Counted from the first letter of the stretch, positions 1 to 9,254 are shown. The stretch: DNA of 64,000 nucleotides from PALSA-693 sp963780345 (GCA_963780345.1 CAWABU010000004.1:682001-746000), one strand, 5' to 3'. Program-made: numbers and translations. Notes: a model not told the origin generated them from the letters alone.

Positions 1-127
1 CGACAGCGGTTCGGAGCATATCGGTTGGCCCTCGGTCCTGCCAAGTTCTCGTAGCGCATTCGGGCGGTCATGCGGGCTCCCACATCTCCAGATGGCTGGC
101 CATCGCTACGACGTCGACCCCGGCGGT

Positions 128-158
128 GTGGGCACCGCAGTGTGACTGCGGTGCCCAC
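128..158 (-). terminator. Intrinsic-type terminator hairpin of the amidase gene
   Basis: A perfect 14-bp inverted repeat (arms 128-141 and 145-158, loop GTG) lies 26 bases beyond the stop of the leftward amidase gene. There is no long U tract, which is usual in high-GC actinobacteria. Confidence 0.75.
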
Positions 159-183
159 TCGCCGTCCATGTGCTGGCTTCAAA

Positions 184-1812
184 TCAGGGCGGGCACGATG
201 CACCGGCCGATTGAGTGCCGACGCAGCGAAACAGTGTGGGGTTGATCACCGATGGAGGCGTCCATAGTTTTGTGGCTTGCTCGTAGTCGTATGCGTAACC
301 GAGCAGCTTCGCCTCGGAGTAACCCGTGCCGACGAACTCCAGCCCTTCGGGGTGCCGGGTGCCGGCTTGGTAGCCGGCCCGCGCCATGACCGCCGGGTAG
401 GCGGCCCTGGTCACGATGGTGTTGCCACTGGTGCCCGCAAACACGACCGCGGTGATGCTGTTGGTCGCTAGCGTGGTATCGATGCGCGACTGGGCCTCGG
501 CCAGACCCGCCACCCGCAGTGCTTCGTAACCGGCGGCGGTGGCCGGGTCGTCCACGTTGATGGCTTGTGACCCTTCCAGCAGCGTCTCGCCGAACTTGAG
601 GGCTACTTGGGCGTGCGCCTGGTTGTAGGCAATGATGTCCGCGAGCGTCCGCACCTTGTCTTGGGATGGCAGCTTACTCAGGTAGGCATTGAGGTCCTTC
701 TTGAACTCGTAGTCCCACACTCTTGTCGGCAGGTTGGTCGCGTTGAGATCGACCGGGACGAGCGTTGCTCCCCGATTGCGCAGCGCTTGGAGCGCGGTGT
801 CGAAGAGCGGGTCGTCAGTGGTAGGGGCGACATAGCCCAGGCGTGCACCGTTGAGCGCTGTTGTGGATAGCGCCTTGGTGTAGTCGGTGTGGTCGAACTG
901 GCCCGCATTGGCGGTGGCAGGATCGCAAGGATCGACTCCCGTGGTCATGGCCGTGAGCATGGCCGCGGCGTCCCATACCGTGTGGGTGATGGGGCCGGTC
1001 GTGTCGTTGGTCGCCGAGATCGGTACGACGCCGCAACGGCTCACCAGGCCCACGGTCGGACGGACGCCTATGTCGGACATGACGCTGGATGGCTGCAGGA
1101 TCGACCCTCCTGTGTCCGAGCCGACTGTGCCTGCTGCCATGCCAACGGCCATGGCCGATCCGGACCCGGAGCTGGAGCCGCCAGGATTGAGGGCGGCATC
1201 GTAGGGGTTGAGGACCTGGCCGCCCAGGGAGCTGTAGCCGTTCGGTGCCGTACTGGTCATGTAGAAGGCGAATTCCGCCATGTTGGCCTTACCCAGGATG
1301 ATGGCTCCTGCCGCCTTGAGCTGTTTTATCAGAGGGGCGTCGTCCGCTGGATAGGAGTGGGCGAGCGCCACCGAACCAGCCGTGGTCGGCAGGCCTTTGA
1401 CGTCGATGTTGTCTTTGACCAGGATCGGTATGCCCATCATGGGACCAAGGTCGATCCCTTTGGCTCGCTCCTTGTCGACCTTGACCGCCTCGGCGTACCA
1501 ATCCGGGTTGATGACCCGAACGGCATTCAGGCTCGGGCCCTTCGAGTTGAGGTCTCCGATCCGCTGCAGGTACAGCTGCGACAGCCTCACCGCGGTCAGC
1601 TTGTTCGTTACGAGTAGCTCGTGGAGCTGTTGAATGGTGGCCGTTTCCAGGTCCAGGTTGAGAGATTTCAGAGATCCCCTATGGTCGGAATCCGCGGCGA
1701 CTGGCGTCACCGATGTCAGCCCGGCGACAGCTGCCGCCAAGGCCATCACGCAGGCACAGGCCGCCGTCATCCACCTCCTAGGTCGAGCGTGCACTGTTGT
1801 GTTTCTCTTCAC
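184..1812 (-). CDS. Secreted amidase (amidase-signature family)
   Basis: 542 aa. The basic N-terminus followed by an Ala-rich hydrophobic stretch (about residues 15-40) is a signal peptide, so the enzyme is probably exported. Amidase-signature features are in order: the catalytic Lys in VKDN (about 133), the Ser-rich GGSSSGSGS loop (about 211-219) and the GSDTGGS nucleophile motif (about 231-237). Members hydrolyse C-N bonds of amides or form amides; the substrate cannot be told from sequence. The GTG start at 1812 is preceded by AAAGGGA at proper spacing. The gene is monocistronic: non-coding DNA lies upstream and a strong hairpin at 128-158 lies downstream. A second exported amidase-signature protein lies at 58134-59936, but the two differ clearly in length and sequence. 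Confidence 0.93.
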   Translation of the reverse strand: MKRNTTVHARPRRWMTAACACVMALAAAVAGLTSVTPVAADSDHRGSLKSLNLDLETATIQQLHELLVTNKLTAVRLSQLYLQRIGDLNSKGPSLNAVRVINPDWYAEAVKVDKERAKGIDLGPMMGIPILVKDNIDVKGLPTTAGSVALAHSYPADDAPLIKQLKAAGAIILGKANMAEFAFYMTSTAPNGYSSLGGQVLNPYDAALNPGGSSSGSGSAMAVGMAAGTVGSDTGGSILQPSSVMSDIGVRPTVGLVSRCGVVPISATNDTTGPITHTVWDAAAMLTAMTTGVDPCDPATANAGQFDHTDYTKALSTTALNGARLGYVAPTTDDPLFDTALQALRNRGATLVPVDLNATNLPTRVWDYEFKKDLNAYLSKLPSQDKVRTLADIIAYNQAHAQVALKFGETLLEGSQAINVDDPATAAGYEALRVAGLAEAQSRIDTTLATNSITAVVFAGTSGNTIVTRAAYPAVMARAGYQAGTRHPEGLEFVGTGYSEAKLLGYAYDYEQATKLWTPPSVINPTLFRCVGTQSAGASCPP

Positions 1813-2103
1813 GTACGCGTCCCTTTCTTGTCACACCCGCCGACAAATGCCACGGGAGCAGTGGTGCGTGCCGGCACGACTTGCCGACAGCAGACAACCA
1901 TGCAATCGGGACGCTCACAAGGGACGATTTGGTGACACAGGAGACTTTTACGCGGCCGTAACATTTGAGGCAGTCGCTCATGTGCGCCACCGTGGGCTAA
2001 GGAAAAGGTTCCGTCGAACTCTTCAAGGATGTTCTGAATCGACAGTTGCCGACCTACCGGCGAGGACGTCAAGTCTTTGGTTGAAGTTTTTGGCGGTGCC
2101 CAT

Positions 2104-2223
2104 GGGAGAACGCCGTTCATCGAATCCTTCAACGGCCGTGTCAGCGACGAGCTGATCAGCTTCGAAGATCTCACCGGCCCCTTCGACGCCGAAGTCGTCG
2201 TCGAGGCTTGGGCCATCGAGTAA
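2104..2223 (+). pseudogene. IS3-type transposase C-terminal scrap
   Basis: Reading 2110-2223 gives TPFIESFNGRVSDEL..., followed about 15 residues later by EAWAIE and a stop. FIESFNGR.. .DEL is the neighbourhood of the last catalytic Glu of DDE integrase-core transposases (IS3/IS481 type). The rest of the domain is absent in all frames around it, so this is a relic of an insertion sequence. No inverted repeats were seen nearby. Confidence 0.6.
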
Positions 2224-2687
2224 AATACCTGGACACCTCACTCGGCCAGGGAGGACTGACTCTCTGACCACTGGCAAGCAAATAACACCAAATGCTCCCC
2301 GGCTGATCCGAGACGGTGGCCTCCCCCTTGGCGCGTGGATTCAATCGTCATGTCGTCAACGCCGACGCACACCGCCCCCGCGCCCGGCTAAAGCCGTAAC
2401 AGTCCCGTGTTTTCTCCGAAATGTTGGCGAAACATACGGTTCTTACCCTCCTCTCAGTACGGGACGAATCCGACAGAAAGCTAGATCGATCGCGGCGAGG
2501 GAGGACAGCGCACGCACGGACAACAAGGAGCATTTGGCGTGGAGCCGTCGTCATTCGGTCGGTGAGCACGGGCGTGCCTTCTCGACCCGCGTTGCAGGCG
2601 GCCCGACTCGATGACCATGAATCGATGACTCGGGAAGGTACGCCTTTCGTGTCGTTCCCGAGGATGCGCAGGTGTTGAGTAGGCTCG
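2224..2687. other. Non-coding stretch, no feature recognised
   Basis: 464 bases between the transposase scrap and the PepSY-like gene. Short open frames exist on both strands but none has a ribosome site plus plausible protein composition. Insertion-element decay may explain it. Confidence 0.5.
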
Positions 2688-3608
2688 CTAGTCGGCGCCG
2701 ACGACCTGGAAGTTCTGGTTGACGAAGATGTGGTGCGGCCAGTTGACGCCGATGTAGTGGACCTCGTACTCGCCGTTGCTCAGTTGCACAACCCGGTCGA
2801 CGACGCCGCCCGGATAGGCAGCCAGCGCGGCTTCCGTCGCCTTGCTGGCGGTTGTTCCGCTGACGAGCGTCCCCGATCCCTCACGGTAGTTCGCCGGGAT
2901 CTGACCGACCTGCTTTGACGTGGCCGGCGCACCCTGCTGGAAGGGGACCACCCCGGCCGCCGAGGAAGTCGCGGATCCGCCGCCTCTCGGTTGCACTGTG
3001 ACCTGCGTGGCTGTGATGGTCGTTCCACTGGTCGTCCCAAGTACAAGGACGGGCTCGCCGGTTGTAATGGCAGTCGCCGAGGTCGAACTCGTCCCCTTCT
3101 GGTAGGCCGTGGAGGACGTCTCGTTGACGGTCACCTTCTGACCCGCTGATGTCGACATGGTGAAGCCCGAGGTGGACACGCTGCTGACCGTGCCGGATGA
3201 ACCTCCTGCGGCTGGCCCAGATCGAGCGTTCGATCCCCCACCGCCCGATCCGGGACCGCCGGCGACGCCCCTGCCGGGCGGGCCCTGTCCCGCCGTTGTC
3301 GAGGGGGACGTGACGATCGTCGAGGGGGACGTGGCTGCTGTCGAGGAAGACGTGGAGGCATAGCTGGAAAGTCCGATCACCATGGCCATCAACGCCGCGG
3401 CCGCGATGCACACCCTTTTTCTGTTCGACAGCAATCGCCGTACCCATGTCCGGCGTGCTTGTCTGGCTGTGGTCGCCGAGGCCGACCAGTCTGGCGGAGA
3501 CGGTGGCGGGGGAGGAGGAGGCGCGCCGGCGCCGCCAGAACTGGCGGCTCCCGGCGGGCCCGACGTCGCGCTCGTCTCGTGGGGGCTTGGTGGGTCGTAA
3601 TCGTTCAC
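2688..3608 (-). CDS. Membrane-anchored protein with C-terminal PepSY-like domain
   Basis: 306 aa from a GTG start at 3608, chosen because AGAGGAG sits 7 bases upstream; longer frames lack such a site. The layout is: a Pro/Gly/Ser-rich cytoplasmic segment with a run of prolines (about 25-45), one transmembrane helix (about 72-92), a Ser/Thr/Gly-rich linker, a region with repeated SGT/ITAT beta-type segments (like DUF5666-type domains), and a C-terminal module of about 55 residues containing ATEAALAAYPGG and YEVHYIGVNWPHH, which resembles PepSY domains. PepSY modules are usually extracellular and are thought to restrain peptidases or bind metal. The protein probably faces the outside of the cell. 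Function is inferred from composition only. Confidence 0.8.
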   Translation of the reverse strand: MNDYDPPSPHETSATSGPPGAASSGGAGAPPPPPPPSPPDWSASATTARQARRTWVRRLLSNRKRVCIAAAALMAMVIGLSSYASTSSSTAATSPSTIVTSPSTTAGQGPPGRGVAGGPGSGGGGSNARSGPAAGGSSGTVSSVSTSGFTMSTSAGQKVTVNETSSTAYQKGTSSTSATAITTGEPVLVLGTTSGTTITATQVTVQPRGGGSATSSAAGVVPFQQGAPATSKQVGQIPANYREGSGTLVSGTTASKATEAALAAYPGGVVDRVVQLSNGEYEVHYIGVNWPHHIFVNQNFQVVGAD

Positions 3609-4066
3609 GATGGCGCTCCTCTTACTCAGGCATCTACCCGCAGAGTGCGGGCCGTTGATGAGCAGTCCATGAGGGCGTCCTGTGCTGGCGCTGAGACATC
3701 CGCCCGAAAGCTCGTCTGGGCGCTGGCGGTACTCTTCACGCTCGACCTGCCCGGCTTCGTGCTCGCCGACCGGTCGCCGTCCGCTGGGCTTGTCCGTGGC
3801 GTAGGAGGCAGTCCAACCGGCCTGCACCCGGTGGCTATTGGCATCGAGGTTGGACACGACCGACCGGTTCAAGGGTCGGTCAACCGGCGACGGTCACCGC
3901 GGGCTGTCGAAGACCTTTCCCGGTGATCGTGGCTCTCGGAACCGCCGCCGCAAACGGCCATGCCTCCAACAAACTCTGGGCGGGCCACCATACGTTCGTG
4001 GTTGCCGCCAACGTTTCATCACAAGCAGGGGGCCGAAGGGGAAGAGCCCGGGTGGCGACAGCGGGG
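3609..4066. other. Intergenic region, nothing recognised
   Basis: 458 bases between two leftward genes. It should hold the promoter of the PepSY-like gene. No convincing ORF, hairpin or repeat was seen. Confidence 0.4.
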
Positions 4067-5011
4067 TTACAGGATGATAACGGTCTTCCCTTCGACCGGC
4101 CGGTCGTTGGCCCCACTCAGGGCCGCCGGCGCCCCGTCGAGCGATATCCGGGTGATCGGTGGCGCCACGATGCGCCCTGTCACGAGGGCATCGGCGAGGC
4201 GGTCAAGGAGATCGCTTGAGGGCTGCAGCGCGAAGTTGATCCCGGTGACGCCCCCGGAGTTGAGGGCGCCGGTATCGGCCACGTAGCGGGTCGTGACCGC
4301 CGTGCCGCCCGAGCGGACCAGGGCGGCGAGAGTGGCGAAGCCGTCGCCGTCGCTGACCAGGTCCAAGAGAACATCGATGCCGTCGGGGTGGGCCGTGCCA
4401 ACCACGTCCGCCAGCGGCATGGCGGTGTGATCGACGGTTTCGGCGGCGCCATAGCTGCGCATCCGATCTGCGCCCGCCTGACGTACGTTCGCGATGACCT
4501 GGGCGCCGGCATTCACGGCAAACTGCGTGGCAAAGGTGCCGACACCACCCCCCGCCCCGACGATCAATACTGTCTTGCCGGTGAGCGGCCCGGCCAGCTC
4601 CACCAGGGACAGCCCGGTCATCCCGGCCGTCGGAAGCGCCGCGGCGACCGCCACGTCCAGGCCATCCGGCACCAGGCCCAGGGGGGCGTCCTCGGAGACC
4701 GCCACGTACTCGGCGTAGGTCCCCGCCGATCCGAGCGGGGCGATCAGCAGTTGCCCGAAGACGATCTGGCCGGCGGAAAACCGAGTCGCTCCCTCGCCGA
4801 CGCGTTCGACGACACCAGCCCCGTCGGCGCCCAGCACCATTGGAAAGGTCGCCGGCATGGGGCGCCAGTCGCCGCTGGCAAGAGTGCTATCCATCGGGTT
4901 CATGCCCGCCGCCCGCAGCTTCATAAGTACCTGGCCCGGTCCCGGCTGGGGCGTCGGTACCTCGGCCACCGCCGGCGTCCCGCCATATTCATTGACGACC
5001 ACGGCACGCAT
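4067..5011 (-). CDS. Zinc-independent quinone oxidoreductase-like MDR protein
   Basis: 314 aa, medium-chain dehydrogenase/reductase of the quinone oxidoreductase type. The ATG at 5011 gives the family N-terminus MRAVVVNEYGG and has AGGGAG upstream; an upstream extension is not needed. The GroES-like half carries VLGADGAGVVERVG. The Rossmann half carries GAGGGVGTFATQFA, the NADP-binding loop. Structural zinc cysteines are absent, as expected for the zeta-crystallin/QOR branch. It probably reduces quinones or enones with NADPH in the cytoplasm. It lies 130 bases downstream of the AlkA-like gene in the same direction, possibly a loose operon. Confidence 0.9.
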   Translation of the reverse strand: MRAVVVNEYGGTPAVAEVPTPQPGPGQVLMKLRAAGMNPMDSTLASGDWRPMPATFPMVLGADGAGVVERVGEGATRFSAGQIVFGQLLIAPLGSAGTYAEYVAVSEDAPLGLVPDGLDVAVAAALPTAGMTGLSLVELAGPLTGKTVLIVGAGGGVGTFATQFAVNAGAQVIANVRQAGADRMRSYGAAETVDHTAMPLADVVGTAHPDGIDVLLDLVSDGDGFATLAALVRSGGTAVTTRYVADTGALNSGGVTGINFALQPSSDLLDRLADALVTGRIVAPPITRISLDGAPAALSGANDRPVEGKTVIIL

Positions 5012-5141
5012 ACTTCTCCCTTCTGCGACGCGCCCGGCGTCGCTGGTCGGCTCTCTCTGCGGACATGTCGGATGGCAGTTTCCCATCCAACTCACATATG
5101 TGACACCCCATGACCTTATGTTCGCCGCCGCGTTCGCGGGG

Positions 5142-6092
5142 TCACGGTCCTGGCGTTGGGGTGATGGCTTGTCCGGCAATTTCGTGGGTCTCGTCTTCGA
5201 GCATGATGCGGAGGAGGAGCGCGACCCACGTGCGGTAGGGCTTCCAGACCTCGCTGATCTCGGCGATGTCGGCTGCGCCGGGGGGTGCCTTCATGTTGTA
5301 GGCGATCGCCATCGCTCGAGCGAGGCGCGGCTCGGCGGTGGGCGTGTAGTCCGGATCACCTGCGCCGCGGAGAAGAATCAGTTCGGCCGAGAACGGGCCG
5401 ATTCCGGGAATGGCGATCAACTCCTCGAGGGCTTGGGAACGTGGGAGTGACCTGAGCCGGGCGGCGCCCAGGGTCCCGCCGAGAGCGGCCTGGGCGACAC
5501 CTCGAAGGCGCTGGAGTTTGGTCTCGTTCAGCCCAGTGATCGTGGACAGCTGGGCCAGCTTGGCGGGGTTCGGGAAGGCGCGGACCGTGCGACCGTTAAC
5601 GTCGATGGTCTCGCCGTGTTCGGCGGTGATGCCAGCCTTGATTGCGGCTGCCTGCACGATTCGGATTCGCTGTCCGATCACCGACCACGCTGCCGCTTCG
5701 TAGGGCGACCAGAAGCATACGGGGCGGAGGCCGGGATACCTCGACTGGAGCTGAGCGACTACTGGGTCGTGACAAGCGATGTCGGGAAAGCCGCGACCGT
5801 CGATGTCGAGCGAGAGGATCCGCTCGACCTGCTCGACGGCCGCCGCGATTACCGCTGGGGCGAGCGTGTCGGCCCCGCGAACCGTGCCGTGAACCGCACC
5901 GGTTTCCTCATGGACGCCCACTGCCACTGGGTCCCAGTAGCCGTCGACGCAGAAGGCCATCTCCAAGTTCCCAGCTGACTCGGCATCGTAGGCGGCTGGA
6001 GCAAATCCCTCGAGGTACCGAATCGATGCCGCCAACGAATACGGACCCTTCGGGGAGAAAACAAAGCTGGTGGCGGGAGTCATCTCAGCCAT
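5142..6092 (-). CDS. AlkA-like DNA-3-methyladenine glycosylase (HhH-GPD)
   Basis: 316 aa. The C-terminal half has the helix-hairpin-helix motif (IPGIGPFSAEL) and a GPD-type loop (GDPDYTPTAEPRL). Members excise alkylated bases in base-excision repair. Where E. coli AlkA has its catalytic Asp, this loop reads TAEPRL, so a Glu may play that role; related actinobacterial proteins, as I recall them, share this. The start at 6092 overlaps the end of the VOC gene by 8 bases, so translation is probably coupled. The pair is divergent from a MarR gene with palindromic operators between, suggesting MarR control of both. Confidence 0.88.
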   Translation of the reverse strand: MAEMTPATSFVFSPKGPYSLAASIRYLEGFAPAAYDAESAGNLEMAFCVDGYWDPVAVGVHEETGAVHGTVRGADTLAPAVIAAAVEQVERILSLDIDGRGFPDIACHDPVVAQLQSRYPGLRPVCFWSPYEAAAWSVIGQRIRIVQAAAIKAGITAEHGETIDVNGRTVRAFPNPAKLAQLSTITGLNETKLQRLRGVAQAALGGTLGAARLRSLPRSQALEELIAIPGIGPFSAELILLRGAGDPDYTPTAEPRLARAMAIAYNMKAPPGAADIAEISEVWKPYRTWVALLLRIMLEDETHEIAGQAITPTPGP

Positions 6093-6441
6093 GGATGGTC
6101 ACGGCGTAGCCGTCGGGATCGGCGAAGGTGAAGGTGAGACCGAAAGGCCCATCCAAAGGTGCGACCAGGATCGGGACTCCGGCGACAACCATTGCATCGT
6201 GCAGATCGGCCGGGTCGTCCGCCTTCAGCCAGATGGCCACACCCCACCCGAGGTGCTCGACCGCCTCGAGATCGACGAGTGGCTCCCGCACCGCGAACGC
6301 AATGGGCTCCGTAGCGAATACCACCGCGTGGTCGGGACTCACCTGAGCACGGGCGAGGCCGAGGTGCTCGGTGTAGAAGGCTGCGGAAGCCTCCAGATCG
6401 CGGACCTGGAGAGCGATGAAGTCGGGGCCGAGTGCGGTCAT
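6085..6441 (-). CDS. VOC (glyoxalase/bleomycin-resistance fold) protein
   Basis: 118 aa, a single VOC module: an N-terminal beta-strand IALQVRDLEASAAFY, then a C-terminal FTFADPDGYAVTIHG with the usual metal-ligand-type region. VOC proteins include glyoxalases, dioxygenases and drug-binding resistance proteins; the substrate is not decided here. It is first gene of the leftward pair with the AlkA-like gene (8-base overlap) and divergent from marR at 6521. Operator palindromes at 6481-6515 lie between it and the regulator. A detoxification plus DNA-repair pair under one MarR is a coherent response to an electrophile. Confidence 0.88.
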   Translation of the reverse strand: MTALGPDFIALQVRDLEASAAFYTEHLGLARAQVSPDHAVVFATEPIAFAVREPLVDLEAVEHLGWGVAIWLKADDPADLHDAMVVAGVPILVAPLDGPFGLTFTFADPDGYAVTIHG

Positions 6442-6480
6442 TGGGTGTCCTTTTCTGGGAGTGGGAGCAGGTAACCTATG

Positions 6481-6515
6481 TCAGGTGACCTGAGACTATA
6501 TCAGGTAAACTGATA
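6481..6515. promoter_or_regulatory. Two MarR-type operator palindromes
   Basis: TCAGGTGACCTGA (6481-6493) is a perfect 6+1+6 palindrome. TATCAGGTAAACTGATA (6499-6515) is an imperfect one sharing the TCAGGT half-site. Both lie between the divergent VOC and marR genes, the second directly before the marR start, so the regulator probably represses both directions. Confidence 0.7.
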
Positions 6516-6520
6516 GTGAG

Positions 6521-6967
6521 GTGAGCGTGGACCAGGTCACGACGGCCAGGGTGGGCTACTTGATAAAAAGGGCGCAGACGGTCCTGCACGACGCTATGGC
6601 CGATGCTCTCGGGTCTCACCATCTCACGGTGCCCCAGTTCGCCGTGCTCACCGGTTTAGATGAAGAGCCCGGGCTCTCCAATGCCGACCTCGCTCGTCGG
6701 GCATTCGTGACGCCACAGAGCATGCACGCGGTGCTCCAAGAACTGGAGAGACTCCAGTTCGTGGTGAGGCGTCCTCATCCGCAGCACCAACGCGTCCTCC
6801 AAGCCCAACTAACGGAGGCTGGCCGGCGCACCCTGAGATCTGCCGCCGATGCAGTCAACGCTGTGGAGGAGCAGATGCTCCGGAAGCTCTCCAACCCGGC
6901 CAGATCGACACTTGCCAGCGTGCTCTCGTCTTGCATCGATTCCCTGGCCGAAGCATCAGGGAGATAG
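6521..6967 (+). CDS. MarR-family transcriptional regulator
   Basis: 148 aa from GTG at 6521. It has the MarR winged-helix layout: helix 1 with YLIKRAQTVLHDAM, recognition segment LSNADLARRAFVTPQSMHAVLQELE (about 55-80), wing with RRPHPQHQRVLQAQLTEAG, and C-terminal dimerisation helices. Such proteins bind palindromes and release DNA on binding phenolic or electrophilic ligands. It likely represses itself and the divergent VOC/AlkA-like pair through the palindromes immediately upstream. A conserved GTAACCA-N7-TATC element on the other strand overlaps its 3' end (6963-6980). Confidence 0.92.
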   Translation: MSVDQVTTARVGYLIKRAQTVLHDAMADALGSHHLTVPQFAVLTGLDEEPGLSNADLARRAFVTPQSMHAVLQELERLQFVVRRPHPQHQRVLQAQLTEAGRRTLRSAADAVNAVEEQMLRKLSNPARSTLASVLSSCIDSLAEASGR

Positions 6968-6980
6968 GCAGCGTGGTTAC
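6963..6980 (-). promoter_or_regulatory. GTAACYC-N7-TATC element, copy i
   Basis: On the minus strand the sequence reads GTAACCA, 7 bases, TATC. It matches the element 5' of nine other transcription units but sits over the marR stop codon and points antisense to marR. No annotated gene follows closely on that strand before the VOC gene. Confidence 0.5.
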
Positions 6981-7104
6981 AGGGCCTCTGGGCAACCGGG
7001 TGGTGGCCCTTGCGGCGAGATGCCCCGAAGGCCCCAGCCGCGGCCGGGAGCGGCGCTGGTGCCGGGCTTCGTGCGCGTTATCTCAAGCTCGTCGGCGTCT
7101 GGAC

Positions 7105-8608
7105 TCATCTGGCGAGCTTGAAGTCGAAGGCGTTGAGCAGGGGCGCGGCGGTGGCGTCGCGGTGGCTGAGCGGTTGCAGGCTGAAGCGTTTCTCGATGAA
7201 GGCCAGGATGGAGGTGGTGTCGTAGGTGGTGTGGTCCACGTAGTGGCGTTTGGCGAACGGGGAGATGACGATGGTCGGCACCCGGGTGCCGTCGCCCCAG
7301 CGGTCCACTTTGGGGGGTGGCACGTGGTCCCAGAAGCCGCCGTTCTCGTCGTAGGTGACGATGATGGCGGTGGTGCTCCATTGGGGGCCACGCATGAGCT
7401 GCTCGATGAGCTGGGCGGTTTGGGTTTCGCCGTCGTAGAGGTTGGCGTAGCCGGGGTGCTCGTTGTCCTGCCCGTCTGGTTTGACGAAGCTCACCGCGGG
7501 CAGGGTGCCGTGGGCGATGGCGGCGACGAAGGCGGTTTCGTCCTGGAGGTGCTGGGCGCCGGGGGTGCCGGGGGCATAGTTGGCGAAGTAGGCGAAAGGC
7601 TGGTGGTTGAACTGAAACAGGGGGTCAGGGTGACCGGCCCGGGCCGCGTTCCAGCCGCCGGAGTACCAGGCCCAGGAGACGCCTTTGGCGCTGAGACGGT
7701 CGCCAATGGTGGGGTTGGTGAGGGGTGGTACCAGTTCGGCCGGGTTGGTTTGGGCCGGGTGGGGGCCGATGGCGCTGTAGGCGGTGTTGACCAGGTAGCC
7801 GTCGGGGGTGACGGCTCCGTCGCGCCGAAGTTGTCCGCTGGCCCCGACCTGAGCCCGCACGGCGGCGGGGGCGTTCGGCCATTTCGGTGTGGCGGCGCCG
7901 ATGAGCCAGAAGTGGTTGAGGAGCGAAACGCCGTAGGCGGCGTGGAAGAAGTGGTCGGCCAGGGTGTACTGAGCCGCCAGCTGGCCCAGGGGCAGGGAGT
8001 TGGCGTTGTAGTAGCCGAGGGGCAGGCCGCCGGAGTTGCCGGCCGACACGAAGCGATCCATTTTGCCGCCGTCGATCTCGGTCTGTTCCTGGTAGAACCT
8101 CGCCCCCGGGTCCGCCGTCTTTCCGAGGGGGGAGACGTAGCTGAAGATGGGGAAGGGGGCGTTGGGCAGGTTGGCCGGGAAGCGCTGATCGGGCGGGCGG
8201 ACTGCGGCGGGTTTAGCTACCGCCGCGTTCTCGGCCACCGCCGGATTGGTGGGGGTGGCCCCGGGGGCGCTGGCCAGGGGCTGGGGCAGGGTGGCGTACG
8301 GTTTGCCGCTCTTGTTCACCTGCGGTGGCGCCGAGGTGGCCTGGGCCAGTCCGTCGGCGCCCGGGAAGTTGCCGTAGAGGCTGTCAAAGCTCCAGTTCTC
8401 GAGGTAGATGACCACCACGTGTTTGACCTGTCGCAGACCCGTAGGGGCGGCGGCGGTGGCGGCGCCCCCACCACCGGCTGATGGTGGTGAGGAGGACGGT
8501 GAAAAGGCCGGCCAGGAGGGCCAGGGCGCCGGTGACCAGTACGAATAGGCGTGAGCGGGACCGGCGAGGCGCAGGGGCGTTGGCCGGGCCGGGTTCAGGT
8601 ACGGACAT
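7105..8608 (-). pseudogene. Phosphoesterase (phospholipase C/acid phosphatase type), frame-shifted
   Basis: Two frames together give one protein of about 500 aa. From ATG 8608 (GGAG upstream) the first frame encodes a cytoplasmic tip and a membrane anchor (LFVLVTGALALLAGLF). After the C5 run at 8465-8469 (plus strand) the reading continues one frame away as AATAAPTGLRQVKHVVVIYLENWSFDSLYG. This is the N-terminal signature of the phosphoesterase family PF04185, followed by TYDENGGFWDHVPPP and the metal-site region VPTIVISPFAKR. Removing one C from the run restores a single frame. The enzyme would be anchored outside and hydrolyse phosphate esters. It is downstream of the secreted-repeat gene (77-base gap), probably an operon. 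It is either truly broken or a sequencing indel. Confidence 0.8.
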
Positions 8609-8685
8609 AGGTTCTCCTTTATTGATCGCCGTTCATGGGGTGGGCGTCGGCGTTCGGGCTGAACCCAGACGCAGATGGATTGGCC

Positions 8686-9168
8686 TCAGGCGCCGCGGTC
8701 GATCTCGGTCCCGGTCGGTGCGACCAGGTGCCAGGCGCCGCCGAACTGGTTGAGGTCCTGGCCCTGGGTCTGGCCCGGGCGGGTGTCGGCGGCGTAGTAG
8801 TACAGGGGATGACCGTTGTAGGTCACCTCTCTTTGGCCGTTGGTGCGCGTCGTTGTCCCCAGGTTGGCGGCGACCACCCCGCTGCCAGCCTGGGGCGGGG
8901 CGGTTACGGTGAGCGGCGGCCAGATGGCGGCGCAGGCCGAGTAGCAGGTGCTGGCTGTGCCGGTGTCCTTCTCGAACAGGTACAGGCTGCGGCCGTGGGC
9001 GTCGACGACAAATGGGCCGAGCTTGGTGGTCGTGACCCCGACCCGGCTCGCCGGGGCCGCAGCGGCCACCGGGCTGCTGCCGCCACCGGATCCGGCCGCG
9101 GCGACGCCGATCCCGGTGGCTAGGGCCACGGCGGCGATCGAAGTACCGATGATGATCTTGCTGTTCAC
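8686..9168 (-). CDS. Secreted repeat protein (COG4315/PF03640-like)
   Basis: 160 aa from GTG 9168, preceded by AAGGGGGA. A signal or anchor segment (IIIGTSIAAVALATGIGVAAA) is followed by two repeats of the secreted-repeat type: FVVDAHGRSLYLFEKDTG...STCYSACAAIWPPL and, later, TRTNGQREVTYNGHPLYYYAADT. Members are exported or lipoprotein-like, with the conserved C..C.A.WPP motif; their role is unknown. A GTAACCC-N7-TATC element lies 69 bases upstream. The phosphoesterase gene follows in the same direction. Confidence 0.88.
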   Translation of the reverse strand: MNSKIIIGTSIAAVALATGIGVAAAGSGGGSSPVAAAAPASRVGVTTTKLGPFVVDAHGRSLYLFEKDTGTASTCYSACAAIWPPLTVTAPPQAGSGVVAANLGTTTRTNGQREVTYNGHPLYYYAADTRPGQTQGQDLNQFGGAWHLVAPTGTEIDRGA

Positions 9169-9236
9169 GAGATTCCCCCTTAGTCGGGTCCGGTCGCGTG
9201 CGGTGCGGGTGCGACCGTTCGAATACCTGCTCATCT

Positions 9237-9254
9237 GATACGGACGCGGGTTAC
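9237..9254 (-). promoter_or_regulatory. GTAACYC-N7-TATC element, copy a
   Basis: Minus strand GTAACCC, 7 bases, TATCAGAT, 69 bases before the start of the secreted-repeat gene. Copy b at 12229 shares even the longer TATCAGAT. Confidence 0.65.

Noticed and set aside
4064..4070. Another GTAACCC on the minus strand
   Set aside because: It contains the stop codon of the oxidoreductase gene and has no TAT at the required distance.
6931..8481. Long plus-strand open frame of 516 codons
   Set aside because: It is the complement of the phosphoesterase gene; composition is Gly/Val-rich without domains and the minus strand holds clear family motifs.
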